A stretch of DNA of 58,466 nt from Oscillospiraceae bacterium (GTDB lineage Bacteria > Bacillota > Clostridia > Oscillospirales > Acutalibacteraceae). The stretch covers positions 1 through 58,466 of the forward strand of contig SVOH01000013.1 in assembly GCA_015066515.1 (NCBI GenBank). The letters are read 5' to 3'. Made by a program: the position numbers and the translations under genes. Numbering within the stretch: position 1 is the stretch's first letter; every line of letters starts with the position of its first letter. A model generated the notes under the pieces. The model had not been told where the DNA came from, made no database searches, and saw only the letters and a program-made list of their open reading frames with translations. This document shows positions 1-8,648 of this stretch, in pieces.

Positions 1-18
1 CACGGATGCCTTTTTACC

Positions 19-110
19 TGGCGCAGATGGAGGGATTCGAACCCTCGAACTACTTTTAATAGTTACACGATTTCCAATCGTGCGCGCTCGACCAACTACG
101 CGACATCTGC
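19..110 (-). tRNA. tRNA-Ser (anticodon GGA)
   Basis: Folds as a class II tRNA on the minus strand. The acceptor stem pairs GCAGATG (110-104) with CATCTGC (29-23), followed by discriminator G at 22 and an encoded CCA at 21-19. The anticodon stem CACGA/TCGTG holds the loop TTGGAAA, so the anticodon is GGA, reading UCC/UCU serine codons. A long variable arm lies before the GAGGG-TTCGAAT-CCCTC T arm, as expected for tRNA-Ser. A promoter sits just upstream at 124-152. Confidence 0.96.
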
Positions 111-123
111 ATTGGACTTGCTA

Positions 124-152
124 ATTATAATGTATGTCTCTGCAAAAATCAA
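124..152 (-). promoter_or_regulatory. Promoter of tRNA-Ser
   Basis: Minus strand TTGATT (152-147), 17-nt spacer, TATAAT (129-124). The expected start lies about 7 nt before the mature tRNA 5' end at 110, leaving a very short leader. Confidence 0.8.
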
Positions 153-196
153 GTATTATTTTTATTTAATACATCATAAAAATCAAGGCATCTAAC

Positions 197-225
197 TTGA
201 AAACATAATTATGCTATGATATAAT
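197..225 (+). promoter_or_regulatory. Promoter of the PstS-like/GH29 pair
   Basis: TTGAAA (197-202), 17-nt spacer, TATAAT (220-225). It precedes the ribosome site AAAGGTGG at 231 and the ATG at 247. Confidence 0.8.
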
Positions 226-246
226 ACAAAAAAGGTGGTGCTTGTA

Positions 247-1410
247 ATGACAGGTAAATCTATAGCCCTACGATGCGTGTTAACTGTAGTTGTTGTGCTC
301 GCTTGCCCAATTGCTGCTCTTTTATCTCTTTTATATCTTTCTTTTGGCGGTTTTTGGACAATCACTATTATATTAGGCACTTTAATTTTGCCGCTTGCAG
401 TCCCACTGATTTGGCTCGAAAAGCAAAAATATTACCTATATGCATATATTTCCTTTATATTGTGTTTCTTGATTTTGTTGGGCACACAAACAGGTATTAG
501 AAAGTATAATGAGTCAATCACAATTGACGTGACACCAAGTATAAATGTTCACGAATATATGCCGTTTGACAAAAATTCAAAAATTGTTAAGACCGAAAGC
601 AAATTACTTGACTTCAAATCCTTATCAAAAGAACAATTGCCTATAATCGACGGTGCTGCGGCGGTATTCCCTGTTTATTCAGCGTTTGTGAATGCAACGT
701 ATCCAAACACGACCGAGCTTTACGATGGTGCTTTTGAATACAATAACACCGTCGGCGGATATAAGCTTCTTGGTGAAAAATGCACCGATATTTTTATAGG
801 TGCCGCACCCTCAAAGGAGCAAACTGAATTGGCATTAAAAAAAGGAACTACATTTAAATACACACAAATCGGACACGAAGCATTTGTATTCTTTGTAAAT
901 AAGGATAACCCCATTGAAAGCCTTACACTCGATGAAATAAAAGGCATATATTCAGGCAAAATCACCAATTGGAAGGAACTTGGAGGCAAAGATGAGGAAA
1001 TAGTTCCCTTTCAGCGCAACGAAGGTAGCGGTAGCCAGAGTATGCTTATAAGGCTTATGGGAGATACACCTATAATCGAGCCTACTACCCAAACTGCCGT
1101 AGGTGGTATGGGCGGCATAATTGAAGAGGTTGCCGATTACAAAAACAAATCCACTTCAATAGGTTTTTCATTTAGGTTTTATGTAGAAGGAATAATTAAA
1201 AATCCTGACATCAAAATGATTGCAATTGATGGTGTAAAACCAACAAAAGAAAACATAAAGAACGGCACTTACCCCATTATTACACCACTATACGCAGTTA
1301 CATACGAAAACAATCCCAACGAAAATGTTTATAAAATGATTGACTGGATGCTTTCGGACGAAGGTCAATACATCATTGAAGAAACAGGATACGTTGGAAT
1401 AAACAAATAA
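247..1410 (+). CDS. Membrane-anchored PstS-like substrate-binding protein
   Basis: 387 aa. The start is the ATG at 247, 6 nt after AAAGGTGGTG; the GTG codons further up are part of the ribosome site. Residues 1-85 hold about three hydrophobic segments rather than a cleavable signal or lipobox. From about residue 125 the protein resembles the PstS phosphate-binding fold (PBP-like domain), including GIYSGKITNW and the RNEGSGSQ ligand-loop motif. No pstC, pstA or pstB gene lies nearby, so a role in phosphate import is not shown; it may sense an oxyanion or another ligand at the membrane. It is followed after 12 nt by a GH29 gene and is probably co-transcribed with it. Family call is firm, ligand unknown. 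Confidence 0.85.
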   Translation: MTGKSIALRCVLTVVVVLACPIAALLSLLYLSFGGFWTITIILGTLILPLAVPLIWLEKQKYYLYAYISFILCFLILLGTQTGIRKYNESITIDVTPSINVHEYMPFDKNSKIVKTESKLLDFKSLSKEQLPIIDGAAAVFPVYSAFVNATYPNTTELYDGAFEYNNTVGGYKLLGEKCTDIFIGAAPSKEQTELALKKGTTFKYTQIGHEAFVFFVNKDNPIESLTLDEIKGIYSGKITNWKELGGKDEEIVPFQRNEGSGSQSMLIRLMGDTPIIEPTTQTAVGGMGGIIEEVADYKNKSTSIGFSFRFYVEGIIKNPDIKMIAIDGVKPTKENIKNGTYPIITPLYAVTYENNPNENVYKMIDWMLSDEGQYIIEETGYVGINK

Positions 1411-1422
1411 AGGAGTTTCATT

Positions 1423-2673
1423 ATGAATAATCAAGTACCCGTAGCACCACAGTATATTAAAGATTTTGAGCAGTTAGGCTTTGGTATGTTTGTACATTAC
1501 GGCCTTTATTCACAGCTTAACAGCGGCGAATGGACCTATAAATACAAATTTAATGGCGTAGATATGGAAAACTATCAAAAGCTTGCCGAAACCTTTGATT
1601 GTGTAGGTATGCAAGATATAGTTGCTACCGCCAAGGCAGCAGGGTGTAAATACATCTGTCTTACCACGCGTCATCACGAGGGATTTTCGCTATATGACCC
1701 ACGCGGTCTTTCCGACTTTAACGCGCTTAACTCCCCTGCAGGTCGCGATATAATTGCCGAATTTGTAGAAGAATGTCGCAAGGTAGATATTGTCCCCTTC
1801 TTTTACCACACTACACTCGACTGGCATCATCCTGATTTTGAAAACAATTTTGAAGCATATCTTGATTACCTGTACAAAAGTGTGGAAATTCTTTGTACCA
1901 AGTACGGTAAAATCGGTGGCTTATGGTTTGACGGTAACTGGTCAAAGCCTAATGCCGACTGGCAGGAAGACAAACTTTACAAAATGATACATCATTATCA
2001 GCCTGAAGCTATGGTTATAAACAACACCGGTCTTCAGGCACGTGGTGAAATGGGTAATTGTGAAATAGACTCTGTTACCTTTGAGCGTGGTATGGCAGAG
2101 CCGCTTGACCGCAGAGGCAAACCAAAGTATATGGCAGGCGAAATGTGTGAAACCTTATGCGACCACTGGGGTGTGGCAGACGACATTAACTTTAAACCTG
2201 TTAAAACACTTATTGAAAGTCTTTGCAACTGCCGTAAGGTTGGCGCTAACTTCTTGCTTAATATTGGTCCTAATCCAGACGGTACGGTGCCTACAATGCA
2301 AAAAGGTATTATGGAGTGTATCGGTCGCTGGATGAACACCTACGGCACAGCCATTTACAACGGCAGACCATATATCACCTACAGTGATAAAAAGGAATTT
2401 GTTCTTAAAGATATTAAAGATGATAAAACTGCTTACATATTCAAATTTGATTTAGGTTTCGGTACGGGCGACGTTAACGTGTCACTCGGCTTTGAAGAAG
2501 GCGGCACAAAAGCGCTTGATAAATTCGACCAGCAAATAGAGTCAATTAAATGGATGGACAACGACGAGCAACTTGAATTTTCACAACAAGACGATAAATT
2601 GCTTGTAAACTTTACAGGTTTTTCTTACGGACAAAGCCTATGCGTGCGTGTAGCCGAAGTTAAATTCAAATAA
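1423..2673 (+). CDS. GH29 alpha-L-fucosidase family protein
   Basis: 416 aa, with AAAGGAG 8 nt before the ATG. The N-terminal half is a GH29 TIM barrel: FGMFVHYG near residue 20, TTRHHEGF at 81-88, and WFDG at 168-171 with D170 as the expected nucleophile. The C-terminal ~80 residues form a small beta domain. There is no signal peptide, so it should act in the cytoplasm on imported fucosides. The acid/base residue varies in this family and cannot be assigned here. Its only partner is the upstream PstS-like gene; no fucose catabolic genes are adjacent, so the natural substrate is uncertain. Confidence 0.88.
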   Translation: MNNQVPVAPQYIKDFEQLGFGMFVHYGLYSQLNSGEWTYKYKFNGVDMENYQKLAETFDCVGMQDIVATAKAAGCKYICLTTRHHEGFSLYDPRGLSDFNALNSPAGRDIIAEFVEECRKVDIVPFFYHTTLDWHHPDFENNFEAYLDYLYKSVEILCTKYGKIGGLWFDGNWSKPNADWQEDKLYKMIHHYQPEAMVINNTGLQARGEMGNCEIDSVTFERGMAEPLDRRGKPKYMAGEMCETLCDHWGVADDINFKPVKTLIESLCNCRKVGANFLLNIGPNPDGTVPTMQKGIMECIGRWMNTYGTAIYNGRPYITYSDKKEFVLKDIKDDKTAYIFKFDLGFGTGDVNVSLGFEEGGTKALDKFDQQIESIKWMDNDEQLEFSQQDDKLLVNFTGFSYGQSLCVRVAEVKFK

Positions 2674-2680
2674 CAAAAAA

Positions 2681-2712
2681 TAAACGCTGTGAACTATTCT
2701 TCACAGCGTTTA
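2681..2712. terminator. Bidirectional terminator between GH29 and clpC
   Basis: 13-bp perfect stem TAAACGCTGTGAA / TTCACAGCGTTTA with a 6-nt loop, A-rich on the left and T-rich on the right. It serves both convergent genes. Confidence 0.9.
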
Positions 2713-2716
2713 TTTT

Positions 2717-5158
2717 TTATTTTACAGTAAATGTAAATACATTTTCACCAAAATCACAAATTACGTTATCCCCGTTTTTAATTGTAGAGTCAAGTATCTT
2801 TTCACTAAGCGCATCTTCAATTTGGTTTTGAATTTCGCGGCGTAAGGGTCTCGCGCCATAAACTGGGTCAAAGCCTTTATCTGCAAGAGCAGTCAAAACA
2901 TTCTCGGTAAATTCGATTGTGATATTTAGATTTGTAAGACGTTTTTTAAGGTTGTCAAGCATTTTGCCTGCTATTTGCTTAATTTCATCCTGAGTTAATT
3001 TGCTAAACACAATTATATCGTCAACACGGTTTAAAAACTCAGGTCTAAAAGCACCCTTTAGCTCTTCTAAAACCTTAGATTTAATATCTTTTTCGTTTTG
3101 ATCTTCACTCGAACCAAAGCCGAACGATACCTTTTTGTCGGTTATAAGTCGTGCACCTATATTAGATGTCATAATAATTACCGTGTTTTTAAAATCTACC
3201 TTTCTACCCTGTGAATCGGTTAATATACCGTCTTCAAGTATCTGAAGTAAAATATTAAATACATCGGGATGCGCTTTTTCAATTTCGTCAAACAGTATTA
3301 CCGAATATGGATTGCGGCGCACCTTTTCGGTAAGCTGACCGCCCTCTTCAAAGCCGACGTATCCCGGAGGAGAACCCACAAGGCGAGATACAGTATGCTT
3401 TTCCATATACTCGGACATATCAAGGCGAATCATCATATTTTCACTACCAAACATCGCTTCGGCAAGCGCCTTGCAAAGCTCGGTTTTACCAACACCTGTC
3501 GGGCCTAAAAATATAAACGAGCCGATTGGTCGTTTGGGGTCTTTAAGACCAACCCTACCGCGACGAATTGCCTTTGATACAGCGGTTACGGCTTCACTTT
3601 GACCTACAAGACGGTTGTGTAAAACCTCTTCAAGTTTAAGCAGTCGGGCACTTTCTTCCTCAGTTAGCTGAACTACCGGTACACCTGTCCAAAGGGACAC
3701 AATCTCGGCAATATTCTGCTCTGTTACTTCGCCCGACGAATGAGCATTTCTATTATTGTTTTGCTCATCTATTTCTTGCTTAATCTGCTTTTCTTTATCA
3801 CGCAAAGCAGCCGCACGCTCAAATTCTTGAGAATTTATTGCCGTTTCCTTTTCTTCTGTTACTTCGGCAAGCCTTTGCTCAAGCTGTTTTATCTCATCAG
3901 TAGGCGCACTGGTTGCAAGTCTCACTCGCGAAGCCGCCTCATCTATAAGGTCGATTGCCTTGTCAGGTAAAAATCGGTCGTTTATATACCTTGCCGACAG
4001 TTTTACCGCCGCCTCAATAGCCTTATCAGTAATCACTACCTTATGATGTGCCTCATATTTATCCTTTAAACCTTTAAGAATAAGAATTGCATCTTCTTCG
4101 TTTGGCTCTGATACCATAACTGTCTGGAAACGACGCTCAAGTGCCGAATCCTTTTCAATATTTTTACGGTACTCACTAATGGTTGTAGCTCCAATTAGCT
4201 GAAAATCTCCGCGCGCAAGCGACGGCTTCAATATATTTGCCGCATCGGTAGAACCTTCGGCCGAGCCTGCACCGATTATTGTGTGTATTTCATCTATAAA
4301 CAGTATAATATCGTCAGCTTTTTTTACTTCATCAACTACTGCCTTTATTCTCTCTTCAAAATCACCACGGTATTTAGTTCCTGCTACCATACCGGTAAGA
4401 TCAAGTGTAAATACACGCACGTCTTGTAAAATTTCGGGCACATCGCCGTTAACAATTCGTTGTGCCAAGCCCTCTATAATAGCGGTTTTACCAACACCCG
4501 GTTCACCTATAAGGCAAGGGTTGTTTTTTGTTCGACGGCAAAGGATTTGAATAATGCGCTCTACCTCGGTCTCACGGCCTATAACAGGGTCGATTTTACC
4601 CTTTTGGGCTTCGGCGGTTAAATCACGACCGTATTTTTCTAAAGTTTCAATTTTACTTTTTCCCTTGTTGGCATTTTGAGAGGTCTTCATCGTAATGTTG
4701 TCAACATCTTGCTGTGATGTACCCGAAAAATCCAATACACTCGCAGTAAACGACGCAATATCGACACCCATTTCCTTTAAAAACTTAATAGCAAAATTAT
4801 CTCGCTCGTTAAGTATGCCTATAAGAATATGCTCGGTACCAATATATTTTTTGCCGGCTTCTCCCGCAGTTTGCATGGCGATTTCAATTATATGCTTTGA
4901 GCGTGGTGTAAAGTAATCGGGCGACAAATTTGTAGGTGTGCCGCTACCAATCTCTTTTCTTATAAGCCCCTCATAAGCATCTGCCGTAACATTATATTTA
5001 TTGAGCAAATTTGCAGCCACGCCACTCCCTACCGTAAGCAGCCCCAAAAGTAAATGCTCGCTGCCAATATATGTGTGTCCCATTTTTGACGCTAAATTTA
5101 TAGCTTGATTTAAAGCTTCATTTGCTTTTTCTGAAAAACCTTTAAAATTGTATTTCAA
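2717..5158 (-). CDS. clpC: ClpC, AAA+ unfoldase of the ClpCP protease
   Basis: 813 aa, normal for ClpC. It unfolds substrates for ClpP in the cytosol. Two N-terminal Clp repeats (about 1-145), AAA domain 1 with Walker A GEPGVGKT (218-225) and the DEIH box, a UVR-containing middle region (about 420-460), AAA domain 2 with GPTGVGKT, and a C-terminal D2 small domain. The start is TTG at 5158, 8-9 nt after AAAGGAG. Last gene of the ctsR-mcsA-mcsB-clpC operon, 14 nt after mcsB, so repressed by CtsR. McsB-marked phospho-arginine proteins are known ClpC substrates in Bacillus. Confidence 0.97.
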   Translation of the reverse strand: MKYNFKGFSEKANEALNQAINLASKMGHTYIGSEHLLLGLLTVGSGVAANLLNKYNVTADAYEGLIRKEIGSGTPTNLSPDYFTPRSKHIIEIAMQTAGEAGKKYIGTEHILIGILNERDNFAIKFLKEMGVDIASFTASVLDFSGTSQQDVDNITMKTSQNANKGKSKIETLEKYGRDLTAEAQKGKIDPVIGRETEVERIIQILCRRTKNNPCLIGEPGVGKTAIIEGLAQRIVNGDVPEILQDVRVFTLDLTGMVAGTKYRGDFEERIKAVVDEVKKADDIILFIDEIHTIIGAGSAEGSTDAANILKPSLARGDFQLIGATTISEYRKNIEKDSALERRFQTVMVSEPNEEDAILILKGLKDKYEAHHKVVITDKAIEAAVKLSARYINDRFLPDKAIDLIDEAASRVRLATSAPTDEIKQLEQRLAEVTEEKETAINSQEFERAAALRDKEKQIKQEIDEQNNNRNAHSSGEVTEQNIAEIVSLWTGVPVVQLTEEESARLLKLEEVLHNRLVGQSEAVTAVSKAIRRGRVGLKDPKRPIGSFIFLGPTGVGKTELCKALAEAMFGSENMMIRLDMSEYMEKHTVSRLVGSPPGYVGFEEGGQLTEKVRRNPYSVILFDEIEKAHPDVFNILLQILEDGILTDSQGRKVDFKNTVIIMTSNIGARLITDKKVSFGFGSSEDQNEKDIKSKVLEELKGAFRPEFLNRVDDIIVFSKLTQDEIKQIAGKMLDNLKKRLTNLNITIEFTENVLTALADKGFDPVYGARPLRREIQNQIEDALSEKILDSTIKNGDNVICDFGENVFTFTVK

Positions 5159-5172
5159 TTTATCTTCTCCTT

Positions 5173-6177
5173 TTAAAGTAAGTTTCTTATCATTGTTGCA
5201 CGCTCTATATCACGTGAATCTGGCGGCATTTCACCAACTTTTTTCATCAGCATATATGGTTGACCCTCAACAATTAATTTCATTGGCCATATTCCACATT
5301 TAACTACTCCCAGCGATACGCCCAATAAAATATCACTCGCACGCGAAAGCAATTCAGCACTTGTTAAAATACGTGCGTTTTTAAGTATTCCATAAGACCG
5401 CATACATCGGTCTTCTATCTTTAAAGTATTTAATTGTTTTCTGTATTCTTTTTCCCTATCGATAAGTTGATTGGTGATAATTTTCAGATTATCTATAGCG
5501 TTTTTTTCGCTTATTCCAAGCGTTACCTGATTTGATATCTGGTAAAGCGATGCCAATGCCTTTGTACCCTCACCATACATACCGCGAACTGTAAGACCGA
5601 GTTTGCTTATTGATTCTGTAAGTGAACGTAATTCGCCCCTGTCTTCAAGCATGGGCAAGTGAAGCATTGCCGAGGCTCGTAATCCTGTACCTAAATTTGT
5701 AGGACACTCGGTTAAAAAACCAATTCTATTATCATAGGCTATATCTAAAGCGTTACACAATATTGAATCTATTGTTTCTGCAATTTCATATGCCTTTTCA
5801 AATTGTAACCCTTCAAGCAAAACTTGAATTCGAATATGGTCCTCTTCGCCAAGCATTATACAAATGCGTTCATCATCTGAAATAATTATTGCCCTATTTT
5901 GATAATTTGAAGCAAAATTTTTACTTATAATATGTCTTTCCACCATTGCAAAACGCTCTATTTCGGGCACGTTTTCCATAGATATATATTTTAACCGTTT
6001 AGCAATCGGCAAATCACTTTGTGCCATTGCATCACGCACCAGATTATTTACTTTGTCAAACTGCTCAAGTGTCATTTTTGATGGAAAAGGAATTCCTTTT
6101 ATGTTTCGGGCAAGTCGTATACGCGTGCTGACCGCAACTGCATTTACAGGTTCTATAGGTTCATACCAAGAACTCAT
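5173..6177 (-). CDS. mcsB: McsB protein-arginine kinase
   Basis: 334 aa. ATP:guanido phosphotransferase fold; phosphorylates arginine residues on damaged proteins and on CtsR to direct them to ClpCP. The STRIRLARN motif lies near residue 17 and the CPTNLGTGLRAS loop contains the conserved Cys of the phosphagen-kinase active site. The ATG at 6177 overlaps the mcsA stop as ATGA. Slightly shorter than the ~360-residue Bacillus protein, with no domain evidently missing. Confidence 0.96.
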   Translation of the reverse strand: MSSWYEPIEPVNAVAVSTRIRLARNIKGIPFPSKMTLEQFDKVNNLVRDAMAQSDLPIAKRLKYISMENVPEIERFAMVERHIISKNFASNYQNRAIIISDDERICIMLGEEDHIRIQVLLEGLQFEKAYEIAETIDSILCNALDIAYDNRIGFLTECPTNLGTGLRASAMLHLPMLEDRGELRSLTESISKLGLTVRGMYGEGTKALASLYQISNQVTLGISEKNAIDNLKIITNQLIDREKEYRKQLNTLKIEDRCMRSYGILKNARILTSAELLSRASDILLGVSLGVVKCGIWPMKLIVEGQPYMLMKKVGEMPPDSRDIERATMIRNLL

Positions 6178-6665
6178 TTCGACTCATCCTCCTCTAAACT
6201 TTTAATTTTATCTCGCACAATTGCAGCCTGTTCGTAATCTTCTTCATCAACAAGTTTTTTTAGGTAGCCTCTCAGTTCATCAATTTGGGGTGCAAAGTCT
6301 GTTTCAATTAAAATCTTTTCCGGCTTTTTGCCTATATGCTGTACGCTGCCGTGTAGCCTTTTAAAATAAGGCAACAACTGCTCATAAAAAGTGCCATAGC
6401 ACTCTGAGCATCCGCATTTACCGCTTTTAGCAATATCATTATACGAGCTACCACAACACTCACAGCGCATAACCTTCTTTTCATCCGGTACTATAACGTC
6501 ACCAAACATATTGCTCAACATCTGCGCCAAACTATTATTTTTTGCATCAATGTAGCCTTCACTTACGGCACAACTACTGCAGAGGTGTTTTTCGCACACC
6601 TCACCGTTAATAATTGAACGTATATGTGTTGTAGCATTATTGACACCACATTTTTCACACAACAT
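6174..6665 (-). CDS. mcsA: McsA, zinc-binding activator of McsB
   Basis: 163 aa from the ATG at 6665, preceded by AGAGGGATG; longer upstream readings run into ctsR. Two N-terminal zinc-binding Cys groups (CEKCG, then CEKHLCSSC, then CECCG and CGCSEC) and a C-terminal UVR domain ending in EQAAIVRDKIKSLE. It binds and activates the arginine kinase McsB and modulates CtsR. Overlaps mcsB by four bases, so the two are translationally coupled. Confidence 0.95.
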   Translation of the reverse strand: MLCEKCGVNNATTHIRSIINGEVCEKHLCSSCAVSEGYIDAKNNSLAQMLSNMFGDVIVPDEKKVMRCECCGSSYNDIAKSGKCGCSECYGTFYEQLLPYFKRLHGSVQHIGKKPEKILIETDFAPQIDELRGYLKKLVDEEDYEQAAIVRDKIKSLEEDESK

Positions 6666-6678
6666 AAAATCATCCCTC

Positions 6679-7131
6679 TCAAATTTGAACAAGTAGCATT
6701 TCTTTAAGTATCGCAGCACGTAGGCCGTCTTGCAAAATAACAGGAACACTACGCATAACGTTGTTTGACAGCGCTGCATACATTACACGCGCAGTGTCGG
6801 GTGTTATCAGTTGTGACTGTAAACAGTTTTCAATAACTATGCGCGCACTCATAGTGTCTATTCTGTCGCCTATCGAATTAATTATATGCATAAACGCTGT
6901 TGATTTACGCATAACCACGCGCCTAATTTTTATATAACCGCCACCGCCACGACGGCTTTCAATAATATAGCCGTGCTCAGGAGTAAATCGAGATGATAGC
7001 ACATAGTTTATCTGACTTGGAGCGCAGCCAATAAGACTTGCAAAATCATTGCGTTGTATTTCAGCGGTATTCTCTTCCGATTCATTGAGCATACGCAGTA
7101 TTTCACTTGTAATTAAATCACTTATTTTCAT
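6679..7131 (-). CDS. ctsR: CtsR, repressor of class III heat-shock genes
   Basis: 150 aa. Winged-helix DNA-binding domain (about 1-75) with the diagnostic glycine-rich wing RRGGGGYIKI, then a helical C-terminal domain. The ATG at 7131 follows AGAGGGG. A perfect CtsR operator lies directly upstream, so it represses its own operon with mcsA, mcsB and clpC; heat or McsB activity relieves it in related species. Confidence 0.97.
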   Translation of the reverse strand: MKISDLITSEILRMLNESEENTAEIQRNDFASLIGCAPSQINYVLSSRFTPEHGYIIESRRGGGGYIKIRRVVMRKSTAFMHIINSIGDRIDTMSARIVIENCLQSQLITPDTARVMYAALSNNVMRSVPVILQDGLRAAILKEMLLVQI

Positions 7132-7156
7132 ATTTCTTTCCCCTCTGCTTCAAGAA

Positions 7157-7173
7157 TTTGACTTTCTTTGACT
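7157..7173 (-). promoter_or_regulatory. CtsR operator
   Basis: On the minus strand the tandem heptads AGTCAAA-GAA-AGTCAAA match the CtsR consensus RGTCAAANANRGTCAAA exactly. It lies just downstream of the -10 box, over the likely transcription start. Confidence 0.93.
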
Positions 7174-7175
7174 TT

Positions 7176-7204
7176 ATTATAAAACGAAAGTCAGTAAAAG
7201 TCAA
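7176..7204 (-). promoter_or_regulatory. Promoter of the ctsR operon
   Basis: TTGACT (7204-7199), 17-nt spacer, TATAAT (7181-7176) on the minus strand, followed at once by the CtsR operator. Confidence 0.9.
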
Positions 7205-7205
7205 T
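7189..7205 (+). promoter_or_regulatory. Possible second, degenerate CtsR box
   Basis: On the plus strand AGTCAGT-AAA-AGTCAAT matches the heptad-3-heptad layout with one mismatch in each half. It covers the -35 box of the ctsR promoter, in opposite orientation to the strong site. It may be coincidental because it contains the -35 itself. Confidence 0.4.
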
Positions 7206-7286
7206 ATTTTTTATAAATTATTTTTGTAACACATAAACCGCAGTTCGCATAGTATGTGATGAAAGACAAATAAGGAGGTCTTGATT

Positions 7287-7430
7287 ATGTGTAATAATGG
7301 TTTTGGTGGTTGCGGTTGTACTTGGATTATCATTCTTATCCTCTTGTTCTGCTGCTGCGGTAACAACACAAACGACAACGGTTGTGGTTGCGGTTGCAAT
7401 ACTTGCACAAACAACGGCTGCGGTTGCTAA
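7287..7430 (+). CDS. Small Cys/Gly-rich hydrophobic-core protein
   Basis: 47 aa, ATG at 7287 with an excellent AAGGAGG 8 nt upstream. It begins MCNNGFGGCGC, has a hydrophobic core WIIILILLF then CCCG, and ends in a GCGCGC...GCGC tail: 11 of 47 residues are Cys. It resembles the tiny Cys-rich proteins found in many Clostridia, sometimes labelled chorion-class high-cysteine or YjcZ-like. Function is unknown; a spore or envelope role is only a guess. Single gene with its own terminator, divergent from ctsR. The ribosome site and terminator argue that it is real. Confidence 0.8.
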   Translation: MCNNGFGGCGCTWIIILILLFCCCGNNTNDNGCGCGCNTCTNNGCGC

Positions 7431-7450
7431 TCAAAATCCATACAACCCTA

Positions 7451-7480
7451 AAAGACGGTTCCACGGAACCGTCTTTTTTT
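7451..7480 (+). terminator. Terminator of the small Cys-rich gene
   Basis: AAAGACGGTT / AACCGTCTTT stem around CCACGG, followed by a run of seven or more T. Confidence 0.92.
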
Positions 7481-7484
7481 ATAC

Positions 7485-7513
7485 TTGACAAAGCAGAGAT
7501 GCTGTGATAAAAT
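7485..7513 (+). promoter_or_regulatory. Promoter of the M20-tetR-SDR-aldolase operon
   Basis: TTGACA (7485-7490), 17-nt spacer, TAAAAT (7508-7513). It abuts the inverted repeat at 7513-7538. Confidence 0.82.
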
Positions 7514-7538
7514 TTAAGTAACTAAACGGTTACTTAAA
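7513..7538. promoter_or_regulatory. Inverted-repeat operator, probably for the TetR regulator at 8645
   Basis: 10-bp perfect arms TTTAAGTAAC / GTTACTTAAA separated by TAAACG. It lies between the -10 box and the ribosome site of the first gene, where a bound repressor would block transcription. The TetR gene is second in this operon, so autoregulation is the simplest reading (inference). Confidence 0.8.
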
Positions 7539-7553
7539 TATGGGGGTGTACTT

Positions 7554-8648
7554 TTGTCTGTTTTAAATTACTATACGGAATTACATAAAATACCTGAGCT
7601 TTCAGAAAAAGAATTTAAAACCTCGCAGTATATATTTAATGCTTTAAGTGGTTTTGGCTACTCGCCTACTGTTATTGGTGATACTGGCGTATTTACCGAT
7701 TTGATAATCGACGATAAATTGCCTTGGCTACTTTTTCGCGCTGACATTGACGCGTTACCCATAAAAGAAGGTTGTGATTTACCATACACCTCTGAGCATG
7801 ACGGTATAATGCACGCCTGCGGCCACGATGCTCATACAGCAATGCTTTTAGACGCCGCAAAAAGTTTAAAAAACGCAAAACTAACTCATAACGTGCGTTT
7901 TGTGTTTCAACCCGCCGAAGAGACAACAACCGGTGCTGCAAAAATAATTGATAAAATAATACCCGATAATTTAGTTGCCTGCTTTGCTATGCACGTATGG
8001 CCTGGTGTGCCTTTTGGACAGGCTATAACAAGGCGCGGTGCACTAATGGCATCAAGCGACTTTTTAAAGCTTAAATTTTACGGCAAAAGCTCGCACTGTT
8101 CTACCCAAGAAAGAGGAAATAATGCGCTACTTTCAGCCGTTGATATGGTGTCAGCTTTCCCTAGCATCAATAAAAGCACCACCAATAACGAGGCAATGCT
8201 TTTTTGTGGCAGTATTCACAGCGGTCATTTGCATAATATTGTACCTGACTACTCTGAAATTTACGGAACAATTAGAACCTACTCGGTTAAACATAGAGAA
8301 AATATCAAGGCCGAAATTAAAAACACAGCAAATATTATTGCACAAAAATATGCTACAAAGCCCGATATTGCTTATGACGGTGGTTGTCCGCCCGTTTTTA
8401 ACAATGAAAAAATTGTTAATACTTTGGTAGGCCATTTTGATGTGAAGGATAATGCTACCACCACCTTAGCTGGTGAAGATTTTTCACTTTTTGGCGACTA
8501 TGCACCTTCGTGTATGCTATGGCTGGGTATTGGCGATACTCCCCCACTTCATAACGAAAAGTTTTTTGTACCAACCAACGTTTTGCCAATAGGTACAAGT
8601 CTTTGGATAAAAATTGCAAACTATAATTGGGAGGACGAACTATCTTGA
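7554..8648 (+). CDS. M20-family amidohydrolase (N-acyl amino acid/hippurate hydrolase type)
   Basis: 364 aa. Zinc-dependent amidohydrolase that removes an acyl group from an amino acid or similar amide. Metal-site motifs are visible: RADIDALPI (the Asp), HACGHDAHT and QPAEE with its catalytic Glu pair; a dimerisation domain fills the middle (about 170-280) and a late GEDFS motif is present. No signal peptide, so cytoplasmic. The start is TTG at 7554, 5 nt after GGGGGTG; the ATG at 7540 is out of frame. Its TGA overlaps the TTG of the TetR gene. Substrate unknown. Confidence 0.88.
   Translation: MSVLNYYTELHKIPELSEKEFKTSQYIFNALSGFGYSPTVIGDTGVFTDLIIDDKLPWLLFRADIDALPIKEGCDLPYTSEHDGIMHACGHDAHTAMLLDAAKSLKNAKLTHNVRFVFQPAEETTTGAAKIIDKIIPDNLVACFAMHVWPGVPFGQAITRRGALMASSDFLKLKFYGKSSHCSTQERGNNALLSAVDMVSAFPSINKSTTNNEAMLFCGSIHSGHLHNIVPDYSEIYGTIRTYSVKHRENIKAEIKNTANIIAQKYATKPDIAYDGGCPPVFNNEKIVNTLVGHFDVKDNATTTLAGEDFSLFGDYAPSCMLWLGIGDTPPLHNEKFFVPTNVLPIGTSLWIKIANYNWEDELS

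Noticed and set aside
7211-7414. Minus-strand reading frame opposite the small Cys-rich gene
   Set aside because: Gln/Pro-rich artefact of the Gly/Cys codons on the other strand; no ribosome site.
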